This document shows positions 52,216 to 61,743 of a DNA stretch of 64,000 bases, piece by piece. Source of the stretch: VAZQ01 sp963785745 (lineage in GTDB: Bacteria; Pseudomonadota; Alphaproteobacteria; Rhizobiales; Xanthobacteraceae); the NCBI GenBank assembly GCA_963785745.1, contig CAWAWR010000019.1, forward strand, positions 124,001-188,000. The letters run 5' to 3'. The notes below the pieces were generated by a model, which was not told the origin of the DNA, ran no database searches, and was given only the letters and a program-made list of their open reading frames with translations. Made by a program: the position numbers and the translations under genes. Every line of letters starts with the position of its first letter. Position 1 is the first letter of the stretch.

Positions 52216-53014
52216 GCCACTCGCCTACGCTGCGGTCTCCGGTTAGCACGCGGACACCGGCCCCGCTGCCTCCCCCCACTATTTGTTAGCTTGTCGCCCG
52301 GATTGAACGAAGCGAAATCCGGGAATCCTGCGCGCCGGAAAACACCGACCCGGGTTTCGCCATAGCCCGTCGAAGAGGCGCGTAAACGCGCTTGAGGCTC
52401 AACCGGGCTGCACATACGCCATCCTTCTCGCGAGGTATTTGTCCTCCGAGGTTTGCCAGATTCCCTCACCACTCAAAGTGAGGGAGCGGAGCGCCGACAG
52501 GCGCTCGGGTGCTTGCGAGGCACCCTTCCCGGACCGATGACGCCGGCCCGCCGGCGCGCGCGAGGCGCCTCGCATCCCTTGCGATCAGGATGCTCGCCTC
52601 TCGGCGCTCCACCGCGGGATTTTTGGACTCCGGTCCCGCGCTGACGTCGAAGCAATTGGTTTCGACGATCATGCGATCTCCTCGCGTCCACTCCTCGTGG
52701 CGGAGCGCGGGGTTCCGAAGCCTCCCGGGAATTTGCGTGCATGCGCAAACGCGCGGGACGCCGCATCCCGCCCTGCCCTTGCGATGCCTCGCGAAGCGCA
52801 CCCTCGGCGGACGGGACGGCCGGACGATAGTCCCCGGCAAGCGGTCGTCAAATGAAAGCGAGCGCTGTACACCGCGGACGGTGGGCAACGTGTTGACACG
52901 CGCAAGGCAAAACGTCGGGAAAAGCGCGCAAAGCCAATCGCGATACCGGCACACGCGTATCAACAGAAATCTGCTGCCGGTGCGCTTATCCTTCGTGGCA
53001 GGCGCGCGCCTTTG
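52216..53014. other. Non-coding, repeat-containing stretch
   Basis: About 800 bp with no supported gene. It holds a REP-like palindrome (52297-52323). Several 60-180-residue open frames occur on both strands but lack ribosome sites, family similarity and consistent codon bias. It may be an old, decayed repetitive region. Confidence 0.5.
52297..52323. repeat. REP-like palindrome (CCCGGATT...AATCCGGG)
   Basis: CCCGGATT and AATCCGGG are inverted around GAACGAAGCGA. This closely resembles the CCGGATTTCGCTTCGC... palindromes scattered in Bradyrhizobiaceae genomes. Confidence 0.65.
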
Positions 53015-53275
53015 CTATGGGCACATCCATGCCGGATAGGCGGACCGTGCGCGTGGATCGTCAGGGCAGTTTGGCGACGGGCCATAGGTCCCGCGTTGCA
53101 TGCAGCGATTGATGAACCTCCGGCCGCTGGCGGTTTTCGCCTTGAGACCTTGCCGCGCGGCAAGTTCGACGCATCGATTGTACGTGCCTGTCTGCGACCA
53201 GGTTTGAGTAGAGCTCAGCCCTGCAGCTGCCAAACTCACCGCAACGACGGCAGTGGCAGTGATGATGATGCGCAT
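53015..53275 (-). CDS. Small secreted cysteine-containing protein
   Basis: The 86-residue product has a signal peptide (MRIIITATAVVAVSLAAAG) and a short mature part with NRCVELAARQGLKAK, INRCMQRGTYG and two more cysteines near the end (PNCPDD, AWMCP), which suggests two disulfides. A clear AGGAG site precedes the start. Type frequent in Bradyrhizobiaceae; function unknown. Confidence 0.68.
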   Translation of the reverse strand: MRIIITATAVVAVSLAAAGLSSTQTWSQTGTYNRCVELAARQGLKAKTASGRRFINRCMQRGTYGPSPNCPDDPRARSAYPAWMCP

Positions 53276-53343
53276 GAGGTCTCCTGCTTTGTTGCGATCG
53301 CCCTCCAAGAGCGTGGCGTCTCGAAGGATGCAGGCCCGCGCGA

Positions 53344-53391
53344 CCCTCATGGTTCGAGACGCGGGGCCTGCCGCGCTCCTCACCATGAGGG
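53344..53391. repeat. REP-like palindrome (CCCTCATGGT...ACCATGAGGG)
   Basis: Ten-base arms CCCTCATGGT (53344-53353) and ACCATGAGGG (53382-53391) flank TCGAGACG and CTCCTC segments typical of the abundant Bradyrhizobiaceae REP family. It lies between hdeD and the small secreted protein gene. Confidence 0.75.
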
Positions 53392-53415
53392 ATCAGCGTT
53401 TCGCGCGGATCGGCC

Positions 53416-54012
53416 TTACGCCGCGGGCGCGTGCTTGCGCAGCTTAAGCCCGAACACCACGTAGATGACGCCGAGCGCAATCGCGTAGACGCCGATGATC
53501 CAGATCACCGCGAGCGCGCCGGCGCCCGGCCGAGCCAGCAGCAGGAGGCCGAACAGGACCGACAGCGCGCCGCTGAGGATCAGGAACCACTCGCCTTCAA
53601 TCTCCTTGCGCAGCTTGATCGCGCCGTAGATCTGGAAGATGCCGAGCACGATCGCCCACACGGCAATGAAGATCAGCAGCACGAACGCGGTGATGCCGGG
53701 ATAGACGAACGTCATGATGCCGGCGCCGATGCCGGCGAGACCGACGATCGCCAACCACCAGCGCGGCATCGGATTGCCGCCCATGACCGCGGCGGCAATC
53801 GCCAGCACGCCGTCAACGAGGGCATAAATACCCCAGAGCAGCACCAGCGTCACCAGCGCGATGCCGGGATTGGCCAACGCCAGGACGCCGAAGATGATCG
53901 CGGCAACGCCGCGCAATACCTCGAGCCACCAGTTCTTGGCGAGCGCGTGAACGAGCGTCGCGCCGGGCGCTAGGCCGTGTTGGCCCGTTTGCGGAGCATG
54001 AGCTGTGGACAT
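53416..54012 (-). CDS. HdeD family acid-resistance membrane protein
   Basis: The 198-residue protein has six membrane helices in two similar halves and the HdeD pattern (WWLEVLRGVAAIIFGVLALANP, GIYALVDGVLAIAAAV, WFLILSGALSVLFGLLLLARP). The start at 54012 follows a perfect AGGAGG site. HdeD takes part in acid tolerance in Escherichia coli; in alphaproteobacteria the role is unproven. Confidence 0.88.
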   Translation of the reverse strand: MSTAHAPQTGQHGLAPGATLVHALAKNWWLEVLRGVAAIIFGVLALANPGIALVTLVLLWGIYALVDGVLAIAAAVMGGNPMPRWWLAIVGLAGIGAGIMTFVYPGITAFVLLIFIAVWAIVLGIFQIYGAIKLRKEIEGEWFLILSGALSVLFGLLLLARPGAGALAVIWIIGVYAIALGVIYVVFGLKLRKHAPAA

Positions 54013-54236
54013 AGCAAGCCTCCTTGGGTTTCGCGGTGAACCACTCGGTCGGCAGCGGGCTATTTTCCTCCCGTAGCGAACCCCGGCGCAAGCCGCTTGG
54101 CGGCAATGCTCCCTTGCGTCCGGGGTGACCGCGCTACCTCCAGGATGGTTAAGCAACTGGAAATCCGGGCAAAAAAATCAAACGCGTCCGTCTGACAGGT
54201 CAATAGCGATTGCTTCCGCCACTGTGGAGAACGACC

Positions 54237-54550
54237 ATGACCGACACGCAACAAGCCATCCGGAAGGACGCCGGCAACTCGGCGCTCCCGGGTCTCGTCC
54301 GGGGCCTCTCGATCGCGGCCGCTGCGGCCTTCATCCTGCTTGCCTTCCTCGGCTCGCCGGGCGGTCCCGGAATGGAGGCCTGGGGAACGTTGCTCGCCCT
54401 TGTCGTGGTGACACCGATCTTCGCGGTCTTCGTGCGGCCGGCGCTGCTGCTCAGCGTGCTCGCCGGACCGGCGGGCGCCAAGGCGGCGTGCTAATGCTCG
54501 GCGGACTTGCCGCCGTTGTCATCGTCCTTGGCGCGCAGCTACTGCGCTAG
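54237..54550 (+). pseudogene. Small membrane protein with a C-terminal frame break
   Basis: From ATG 54237 (after GGAGA) two membrane helices are read, then the frame stops at 54494 after AGAKAAC. With one base restored near 54485 the sequence continues GVLMLGGLAAVVIVLGAQLLR and stops at 54550, giving 104 residues. The same layout (LLLGGFAVAVAIIAW) ends the intact neighbour at 54574, so the longer form is likely original. Confidence 0.65.
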
Positions 54551-54573
54551 CGCATACACGGAGCGAGCACGCC

Positions 54574-54912
54574 ATGCCGAGCGACCAATCAACGCCCAAG
54601 CACGACAGCGCCAACCCGCAGCTTCGCGCGGTGGTGCAGATCGCAGGCCTCATAGCAACGCTGATCTGGGCGATTTCCGTCCTTTCAATTTTCGCAGGAC
54701 TATCAGGCGCGAACAACGCGTTGACCTTGGCCAGGATTCTGATCGCGGTGGCGGGCACGCCTCTGTTCCTCTTTTTCGTGCTGCCGGCGCTGATCTACAG
54801 CCAATGGGGCGGGCCGTCGGGTCCCAAGGTCGGCGCCGCGCTGCTGCTCGGCGGCTTTGCCGTCGCTGTGGCTATCATCGCATGGCCGTCCGTGGCACCG
54901 ATGTTCCGCTAG
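54574..54912 (+). CDS. Small three-helix membrane protein
   Basis: The 112-residue protein has a polar start, then three hydrophobic helices (residues about 22-43, 54-73 and 88-105) with a SQWGGPSGPKVG loop before the last. It appears paralogous to the gene just upstream (GPSGPK versus GPAGAK loop). Function unknown; the two are probably co-transcribed. Confidence 0.65.
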   Translation: MPSDQSTPKHDSANPQLRAVVQIAGLIATLIWAISVLSIFAGLSGANNALTLARILIAVAGTPLFLFFVLPALIYSQWGGPSGPKVGAALLLGGFAVAVAIIAWPSVAPMFR

Positions 54913-55040
54913 CGCCCCGAGCTACCGCCGCCACCCCAACAAACTCGTAATGTTCGAACGGCGCTTCGGCGGTCAACGACAAAGAGGTAGGACACGGACA
55001 CGCCGGCATGCCCCGGCATGTCCTGAAGGGAGCAGGTACG

Positions 55041-55577
55041 ATGCCAAGCCACACCATGTCGCGGCGTGCGTTCATGCCACTCGCTGCGTCGGCCGTCTTG
55101 TCGCCGGCCATCGTCACCGCGGCGCGCGCGCAAGAGGCCAACTGGCAACTCTATCGCCCCGAAGGTCTCGGCTTCGAGATCGAGATGCCCGGCAAGCCTG
55201 AGATCCAGGAAGACCGCGCCGACGGCTGGACGTCGATCGACGCCGAGATCGATTTCGACCGGATGCATTTCGGCGTCAGCCGCCAGGAGCACAAGGAAGG
55301 CATCTCGGTCCAGCAGATGTCCGCCGCCCAGCGCATGGCGGCCCGTCAGATCGGGATCGAGGTCACGCGCGAAGCCGCCATCACGATGGATGGCTTCCCC
55401 GGCCTCGAGATCGTCAGCGAGTCGGACGAGTTTTCGATGGTCATGCGGATCGTCATCGTGGACAAGCGGACGATCTCAGCGACGGTTACCGGCAATGGTG
55501 GCCGCCTCTCCGAAAACCCGTCGGTCCGCCGCTTCCTGGGTTCGTTCAAACTGCTGCCAGCGGCCGCCCCGCGCTAG
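55041..55577 (+). CDS. Tat-exported hypothetical protein
   Basis: The 178-residue product begins with a twin-arginine signal (MSRRAFMPLAASAVLSP, cleavage near ARAQEA). A globular domain follows (WQLYRPEGLGFEIEMPGKPE, then DGFPGLEIVSESDEF and a final FLGSFKLL) of the kind found in periplasmic proteins that share a LGFxIxMPGxP start. Role unknown. Its stop overlaps the stop of the convergent Bug gene by four bases. Confidence 0.7.
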   Translation: MPSHTMSRRAFMPLAASAVLSPAIVTAARAQEANWQLYRPEGLGFEIEMPGKPEIQEDRADGWTSIDAEIDFDRMHFGVSRQEHKEGISVQQMSAAQRMAARQIGIEVTREAAITMDGFPGLEIVSESDEFSMVMRIVIVDKRTISATVTGNGGRLSENPSVRRFLGSFKLLPAAAPR

Positions 55578-56549
55578 TTCACGACGATCCCGGCCGCCTT
55601 CACGAGCTGCGTGTTGACCTCGATCTCTTGGCGGACCAGTTCGTCGAACTGCGCGGGCGTGATCAGGAACGGATCGGAGCCGAGCTTGGCGAGCCGATCG
55701 CTCAGCACCGGGGTCTTGAGCGCCTTGACGATCTCGGCATGCAGCCGGTTGCGGATCGCCGGCGGCGTCTTTGCGTTGACGAACACGCCGGCCCAGAAAT
55801 TGTACTCGGAGTTCGGATAGCCGGCCTCGACCGTGGTCGGCACGTCCGGCAGCGCCGACGCGCGCTGCGAGCCTGACACCGCCAGCGCCTGCAACGTGCC
55901 CTCGCGCAGGAAGGTGATCGAATTCAAGAGCGGCGCGAAGTAGAAATCGAGCCGGCCTGCGATCACCTCGGTCAGCGCTTCCGGCGCGCCGCGCTGCGGC
56001 ACGTGCACGGCTTCGAACTTGGCCGCGATGCGGAAGCGTTCGCCGTTGAGGTGGGACGAGTTGCCGGCACCGGCGGAAGCGTAGTTGACCGCGCCGGGAT
56101 TCTTCCGCGCGTAGTTCACGAAATCGGACAGCGTCTTGTAGCCCTTCTTCGGATTGACCGCCATCACGACCGGCATGTTGCCGAGCGGGATCACGCCGGA
56201 CAGATCGGTGAGCACGTTGAACGGCAGCTTGGAGCGCGTCGCCGGCGAGACCGTGTGGGTCGAGGAATTGGCGAGGATCGTGTAGCCGTCGGGCTCGGCG
56301 TGCGCGACCGCCGCCATGCCGATGGTGTTGCCGGCGCCCGGCCGGTTCTCGACGATGAACGGCTGGCCGACCTGCTGCGACACCTGGTCGAACACGGCGC
56401 GCGCCATGATGTCGGTCGCGGCGCCGGCGGTGAGCGGGATGATCACGCGGATCGGGCGCGTCGGCCATTCCTGCGCGGACAGCGGCTGCGCGGACAGCAC
56501 AGCGACGGCAGCGAGGCAGGACGGCGGCAGCAAGCGAAATGCGGCGCAT
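55574..56549 (-). pseudogene. Bug-family TTT substrate-binding protein with signal-peptide frame break
   Basis: The mature part is intact (EWPTRPIRVIIPLTAGAATD, RPGAGNTIGM, DGYTILANSS). A strong GGGAGG site precedes ATG 56549, whose frame reads MRRISLAAAVL and then leaves the receptor frame. Removing one C gives MRRISLAAAVL-LAAVAVLSAQPLSAQEW, a normal signal peptide, and a 324-residue protein like its paralogues. The receptor frame alone is open from 56590 but then has a poor, arginine-containing N terminus. Could be functional from that start, so this is a soft pseudogene call. Confidence 0.8.
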
Positions 56550-56634
56550 TGAAAGAACCTCCCTATTGCATTTTGTCGCAAGTGTAGCACGGCCGGCCGG
56601 GCTTCGTGCTATATGCCTCGGCCGGGAGCTGACC

Positions 56635-56985
56635 ATGAAATTGCATGCCGCCATTGTCGTTGCCGCCATGCTGGGAAGCAGCGCCGCGCTCGCGCAGCAG
56701 GGAACGACCTATCTGCGCGGCTGGGGCTCGTCGAAATGCGAGGTCTGGACCGCCGAGCGCCAGAAGACGCCCCCCACCATCGCCGCCGCGCAGGCCAACT
56801 GGGTGTTCGGATTCTTCGGCGCCTACAATTTCTACGTCCATCAGGGCAAAGGAAGCGGCATCGACGAGAAGGTCGACCAGGACGCGTTCCTCGCCTGGAT
56901 CGACCGTTACTGCGCGGCCAATCCCGACCATGCCCTGGCGCTCGCCGCCTACGAGCTGGTGAAGGCGCTCGGCGGCAAGAAATAG
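56635..56985 (+). CDS. Small secreted hypothetical protein
   Basis: The 116-residue product has a signal peptide (cleavage near ALAQQG) and two cysteines (SSKCEVW, DRYCAANP). The C-terminal pattern YCAANPDHALALAAYELVKAL recalls Rap1a/Tai-like secreted proteins, but the match is loose. A GGGAG site precedes ATG 56635. Confidence 0.62.
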   Translation: MKLHAAIVVAAMLGSSAALAQQGTTYLRGWGSSKCEVWTAERQKTPPTIAAAQANWVFGFFGAYNFYVHQGKGSGIDEKVDQDAFLAWIDRYCAANPDHALALAAYELVKALGGKK

Positions 56986-57194
56986 GCGCCTGCGCGAAAT
57001 TCCGGGCATGCATGAGCCGCAGGGCTCCGAACGTTGCCCGCCGCGGTCAAGTCCAATAACGTGACGCCATCGAATGCGCCGCAATGGCCCGGGCCGGCGC
57101 GTTCGCGGGTGGTCACGCCTGAGACATTGTCACCCATCGGCGGCGGTATCGGCATCGCGATATCGTCAAGCCGGTCAACAAGGACGACAGGCTC

Positions 57195-58241
57195 ATGCTC
57201 ACCCTTCGACGCCGCTCGCGGACGCACCTCGCCGCAGCGATTTTTGTGTCGGCTGCGGCGCTCGCCGCAACGCTCCCCGCCCGCGCGCAGACGGTCGCGG
57301 AGTTCTACACCGGCAAGACCGTCACCATCTCGGTCGGCTACTCGCCGGGCGGCAGCTACGATTTCTATCCGCGCGTGTTCGCACGCTATCTGGGCAAATA
57401 CATCCCGGGCCATCCGACCGTGGTCGTGCAGAACATGCCGGGCGCCGGAAGTCTGCGCGCCGCGAACTTTCTCTACAACGTCGCGCCCAAGGACGGCACC
57501 GCGCTCGGCGTCGTGACGCAGACCGTGATGCTCGAGGCGCCGCTCGGAACGCCGGGCGTGAAATACAACGCGGTCGAATTCACTTATATCGGCCGCATGA
57601 CCGGCGTGCTGGAGACGATGATCAGCTGGCACGAGGCGCAGGCCAAGAATATCGAGGACGTCCGAAAATACGAGACCATCGCCGGCGGCACCGGGCCGAC
57701 CTCGCCGACCGAGGGCTATCCGCGGCTGCTGAATGCCTTCGCCGGTACCAAGTTCCGGATCGTGTCGGGCTTCGGCGGCACCTCCGAGATCATGCTGGCG
57801 ATGGAGCGGCGCGAGGTCGATGCGCTGGAAAATTCCTGGAACTCGGTGGTGCGCACCAAGCGCGAGTGGATCGAAAGCAAGAAGATCAACGTGCTGATCC
57901 AAGCGGTGATGGAGCGCAGCAAGGAATTGCCGAACACGCCGACGCTGGTGGAGATGGGCACCACGCCGGAAGCCAAGGCCGCCCTCGCCTTCTATACCAG
58001 CGCGGCGGAGGTGAGCCGCTCGCTGATCGGCGCGCCCGGCATTCCGGCGGACCGGCTGAAGGCGCTGCGCGACGCATTCCAGGCCACCACGCGCGACCCG
58101 GACTTCCTGACCGAGATCAAGAAGTCGCAATCGGAGTTCGATCCGGCGCCGGGCGAATATCTGGAGGATCTCGCGAAGAAGATCGCGGCGACGCCGCCCG
58201 AGATCGTGCGGCGCACCGCCGAGGCGCTGCGGGCGAAGTAG
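57195..58241 (+). CDS. TTT-type substrate-binding protein (long subfamily)
   Basis: The 348-residue protein has a signal peptide ending LPARAQTV and the pattern VAEFYTGKTVTISVGYSPGGSYDFYPR, IPGHPTVVVQNMPGAGSLRAAN and GAPGIPADRLKALRD. It is the fourth member of the long subfamily in this window. No transport partner is adjacent; the convergent downstream gene encodes a ClpP-fold protein. Confidence 0.9.
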   Translation: MLTLRRRSRTHLAAAIFVSAAALAATLPARAQTVAEFYTGKTVTISVGYSPGGSYDFYPRVFARYLGKYIPGHPTVVVQNMPGAGSLRAANFLYNVAPKDGTALGVVTQTVMLEAPLGTPGVKYNAVEFTYIGRMTGVLETMISWHEAQAKNIEDVRKYETIAGGTGPTSPTEGYPRLLNAFAGTKFRIVSGFGGTSEIMLAMERREVDALENSWNSVVRTKREWIESKKINVLIQAVMERSKELPNTPTLVEMGTTPEAKAALAFYTSAAEVSRSLIGAPGIPADRLKALRDAFQATTRDPDFLTEIKKSQSEFDPAPGEYLEDLAKKIAATPPEIVRRTAEALRAK

Positions 58242-58251
58242 CCCGCGCGCC

Positions 58252-59633
58252 CTATTTCTTCTTTTTCTCCAGCCCCAGCTCAGGCGCGGGGAACGCGCCA
58301 TAGGGAGTCGCGGGAAACGACAAGGGCGCCTTTTTCTCGGCGCCGCCCAGGGGGTGCGCATCCCGTCGGCCCAGTTGGAAACCGGCTGTGCCGGCTGCAC
58401 GCACTTGTCGCGCAACGTCTTGATGCCCTCGGCGAGCCCGTCGGTCTGGAGCTCGATGGCGCGCGGCCCGTTGCCATCCGTGGCGGCGAGCGCATGGGTC
58501 TCGACGATGCCGATCGCGCCGTGCGCCGCCGCCGCCTCGATCTCATCGAACGGCACGGTGGCGAGGCTCGATAAAAACAACGCGCCGGTGTCGATGGCGT
58601 TCTGCTTTTTGCCGTCCCCCTTGAACGCAAATTTCGCCCGGTGTTTGCCGATCGAAAACGTCGCCGTCACGGGCCGCCCGACCTCGTCGCTCGCCAGGGC
58701 GCGCATATAGAGGATCGTGGCGCGCTGCGGCTGCAAGCACGACATCAGCACGATGCTGACGCGATAGTCCTTGCGGTCGGGGCCCCTCGCTTCGACGATC
58801 CACTTGCTGACATACATGGTCTTGTTGGCCATCTGGGCGACGAACCAGGGCGTTTCCGAATAGGGACGCCGGTCGATGCCGTAGGCGGCGATTTCGTCAC
58901 GGCTCAGATAGTAGATGTCCTCATGCGGTATCTTCGCGGCCGTCTCGAACAACTTGCCGTCGATCCCCATGTCGCGGATGTAGCGCTGCAACTGGCCGTC
59001 AGCCTCCGCCATCCTGGTCTTGTGCAATGACGGCACGTCCTTGGCCGTGAGCTGCTGCACGCGGCCGTCCGCGCTCTTGCGGTAAAACGTGATCTTGCCG
59101 GAATGAACCCCGAGGCGCGCCGACGGCGGCACATGCCGGACCTTGCCGCCGAGCAGCGCATAGACGCAGGCCGAATTGCAGCCGGCGTCGGGCCGCCACG
59201 CGGCGGTCACCGGCTGGGTCGAACGCTTCGCGGCGCGGCAGGCGGCGGACGGGTCGGCGGCGGACGCGCAGGCGCTCGGAACGGTCTTGCCGACCCCGAC
59301 CGTCAGCCCGCGCTCTCGCAGCAAGCGGCCGATCGCCATCGCGGCCGTCGCGCTGCCGCCCGGTGACTGGAAGTAGACCGGGAGCTTGCGCGCACCATGG
59401 CGTCTCAGGAAGGCCTGCACCCGCCCGGCCGCAGCGGGATCGAACCGGCCTTCGACGGCGATCCATTCACTGCAGCCTTCGCCGCAGGCATTGGCCTCGC
59501 CTTTCGCCAGGTAGACCAGAAGCGTCGGCTCCTCCACCGGCGGCGCCGCCTTCTGCCCCGACGACTGCGCTCCGGCATCGGCGACATTCCAAAGCGCCAA
59601 GGCCACCGCAAACATCACCAGCCGCCGTGTCAT
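58252..59633 (-). pseudogene. Periplasmic ClpP/crotonase-fold protein (COG3904-like), C-terminal frame break
   Basis: The product has a signal peptide, then a ClpP-like core: VYFQSPGGSATAAMAIGRLL, and DAGCNSACVYALLGGKVRHV, where the serine is the likely nucleophile. A second domain follows. Near 58350-58354 a run of five G (C on the coding strand) is one short. With a sixth base the end reads LGGAEKKAPLSFPATPYG...GLEKKKK and stops at 58252, giving 460 residues. Without it the frame runs on for about 1.3 kb antisense to the TTT receptor gene, which is clearly artificial. Confidence 0.78.
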
Positions 59634-59761
59634 GAACCTCCCCAGCCACGACCCGAGGTTGTCAGACTAGCCGACCGCACAATGCATTTCCAAGACGGTA
59701 ACGGCGCAGCGACTCGGACCTGAGTGGTTCACGCCATAGTCAATAGAAGCCGCGCGGGCGC

Positions 59762-59815
59762 CTATTGCGGCTCGACGCCCGCATCCTTCACGGCCGCGAT
59801 TGCGGGTCTCGGCAC
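59762..59815 (-). pseudogene. Relic of a Bug receptor gene 3' end
   Basis: The minus strand reads AVKDAGVEPQ followed by stop, nearly the same as the end of the receptor at 61.7 kb (IVKAAGVEPQ, stop), and the DNA shares CTATTGCGGCTCGACGCC. Nothing receptor-like remains upstream. The 303-bp gap around it (59634-59936) holds no other feature. Confidence 0.55.
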
Positions 59816-59936
59816 AAGCGTCGGTTGCGTAATTGCCAAATTGCATCTAATGTTGCGGCGCCAGCCGGCCCGCAACACGGCACACGTGGTGTCGCGGCAT
59901 GACCTGTGCTGCCCCAACGCGCGCAAGGGTGCAACC

Positions 59937-61709
59937 ATGCGATTCAAATCAGCCAAGGTCGGCGGTTATCAGATCTTCGCGATCACCGGCGTGAACACGG
60001 TCTCGTTCGCGATCAACGGCGCCGGCGCCAACACCAAGGGCCTGCTCGGATTTGCCGTCGAGCGCCATGACCCGAAAGAGAACCAAAAATACTACATGCT
60101 GGGCTACAAGGTCTTTCGCAGCGTCATTCCAAAGCCCGACCGCAAGACCACGGTGAGCACGTTCGACCATCCGGTCCAGAGTTTCATCTGGGACGACTTC
60201 ACCGCCAAGGATGGCTACAAATACGAATACATTTTTCATCCGCTGAAGGGCACGCCCAAGAATATCGACCGCAGCGCCAAGCCGATCCCGATCAAGATCG
60301 AGACCGAACCGCTGTTCTCGAACAACAAGCACGACATATTCTTCAACCGCGGCGTCGCCAGCAGCCAGGCCTATGTCCGCAAGTTCGACAACAAGAAGCC
60401 GGACCAACTCCCACCCGCCAAGCGCGAAGAAGCCCTCGAATGGCTCAGCCGCAAGCTCGACGACGCGCTCCTGAAGTTCATCGCGAACGCCAAGAAGGGC
60501 GACACGCTGCTCTGCTGCTTCTATGAATTCCGCTACAAGCCGGCGGTTGAGGCGCTGAAAGCGGCGATCAAGCGCAAGGTGAATGTCCGCGTCATCATCG
60601 ACGCCAAGGTCAACGGGCGCAAAGACAAGACTGGCAAATTGGTGCCAAGCTTCCCGCGCGAAGAAAATCTGGCGATGATCAAGAAGGTCGGCATCCCGGC
60701 CAAGCACATCATCCGGCGCGAAGCCAAGCCCAACAATATCCAACACAACAAGTTCATGGTGCTGAAACGCGGAAAAAACCCCGTGGAAGTGTGGACCGGA
60801 TCGACCAACATTTCCGAAGGCGGAATCTTCGGCCAGACCAATGTCGGCCACTGGGTGCGCGACAAGGACGTGGCGAAGGCGTTCGAGGCGTACTGGGAAT
60901 TGCTTAGCGGGGATCCGGGCCCCAAGAAGAAAGATGATCGCAGCACAGCGTTGAAGAAGAACAACGCGTTCAGGAAACAGGTGGTCGCCCTGACCAAGGT
61001 CCCCGACAAGTGGGAGAAACTCCCGAAAGGCACGACCGTGGTGTTCAGCCCGCGATCCGGCGACAAGGTCCTCAAGATGTATGCGGAGATGACCGACAAG
61101 GCGGACGACCTGTCCTGCATCACGCTCGCATTCGGCGTCAACAAGGAGTTCAAGGCGCTGCTGAAGGACAACACCGCAAAGGATCATCTTGCGTTCTTCT
61201 TGCTCGAGAAGCAGGACAAGCCGAACAAGAAGAGCAAGCAGCCGTTCATCGCGATCAACGCGAAGAACAACGTCTACAAGGCTTGGGGCTCATTCCTGCG
61301 CGACTCGCTCTATCAATGGACGAAAGAGACCAACACCAGGAAGCTCCAGCTCAACCAGCACGTCAGCTACATCCACTCCAAGTTCTCGCTGATGGACCCG
61401 CTGAGCAATGACCCGATCGTGGTCAGCGGATCGGCCAATTTCAGCGGGCCCTCGACCACCGCCAACGACGAGAACATGCTCATCATCCGCGGCGACCAGC
61501 GCGTCGCCGACATCTATTTCACCGAATTCAACCGGCTGTTCTTCCACTATTACTTCCGGTCGGTGCAGGAGGTGACGCTGAACGACAACGATCGCGCCGA
61601 CGACGACAGTCTGTTCCTGTCCGAGAAAGGCGAATGGCTGAAGAACTACGTCAAAGGCAAGCTGCGCCACAAACGCGTCATCGCTTACAGCAAAATGGAC
61701 GGCTTCTGA
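59937..61709 (+). CDS. Phospholipase D-like protein with two HKD motifs
   Basis: The 590-residue protein has an N-terminal beta-rich region (1-150) and two PLD domains. HKD1 is H270-N-K272-F with GSTN 288-291; HKD2 is H480-S-K482-F-S-L-M-D487 with GSAN 498-501. The first motif lacks the usual aspartate. There is no signal peptide. It could cleave phosphodiesters in lipid or nucleic acid. It is lysine-rich and AAG/AAC-rich compared with its neighbours, which suggests transfer, and it lies beside a receptor-gene relic. An AAGGG site precedes the start. Confidence 0.85.
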   Translation: MRFKSAKVGGYQIFAITGVNTVSFAINGAGANTKGLLGFAVERHDPKENQKYYMLGYKVFRSVIPKPDRKTTVSTFDHPVQSFIWDDFTAKDGYKYEYIFHPLKGTPKNIDRSAKPIPIKIETEPLFSNNKHDIFFNRGVASSQAYVRKFDNKKPDQLPPAKREEALEWLSRKLDDALLKFIANAKKGDTLLCCFYEFRYKPAVEALKAAIKRKVNVRVIIDAKVNGRKDKTGKLVPSFPREENLAMIKKVGIPAKHIIRREAKPNNIQHNKFMVLKRGKNPVEVWTGSTNISEGGIFGQTNVGHWVRDKDVAKAFEAYWELLSGDPGPKKKDDRSTALKKNNAFRKQVVALTKVPDKWEKLPKGTTVVFSPRSGDKVLKMYAEMTDKADDLSCITLAFGVNKEFKALLKDNTAKDHLAFFLLEKQDKPNKKSKQPFIAINAKNNVYKAWGSFLRDSLYQWTKETNTRKLQLNQHVSYIHSKFSLMDPLSNDPIVVSGSANFSGPSTTANDENMLIIRGDQRVADIYFTEFNRLFFHYYFRSVQEVTLNDNDRADDDSLFLSEKGEWLKNYVKGKLRHKRVIAYSKMDGF

Positions 61710-61743
61710 GCCACGGCCGCACGGGACGGCCGGCGTTCGCGCG

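Noticed and set aside
52466..52963. Minus-strand open frame in the 800-bp non-coding stretch
   Set aside because: No ribosome site, odd composition and low similarity to any protein type; more like decayed repeat DNA.
56949..59633. 894-codon open frame on the minus strand
   Set aside because: Only the first part is family-like; the rest is antisense to a TTT receptor gene and arises from one missing base near 58350.
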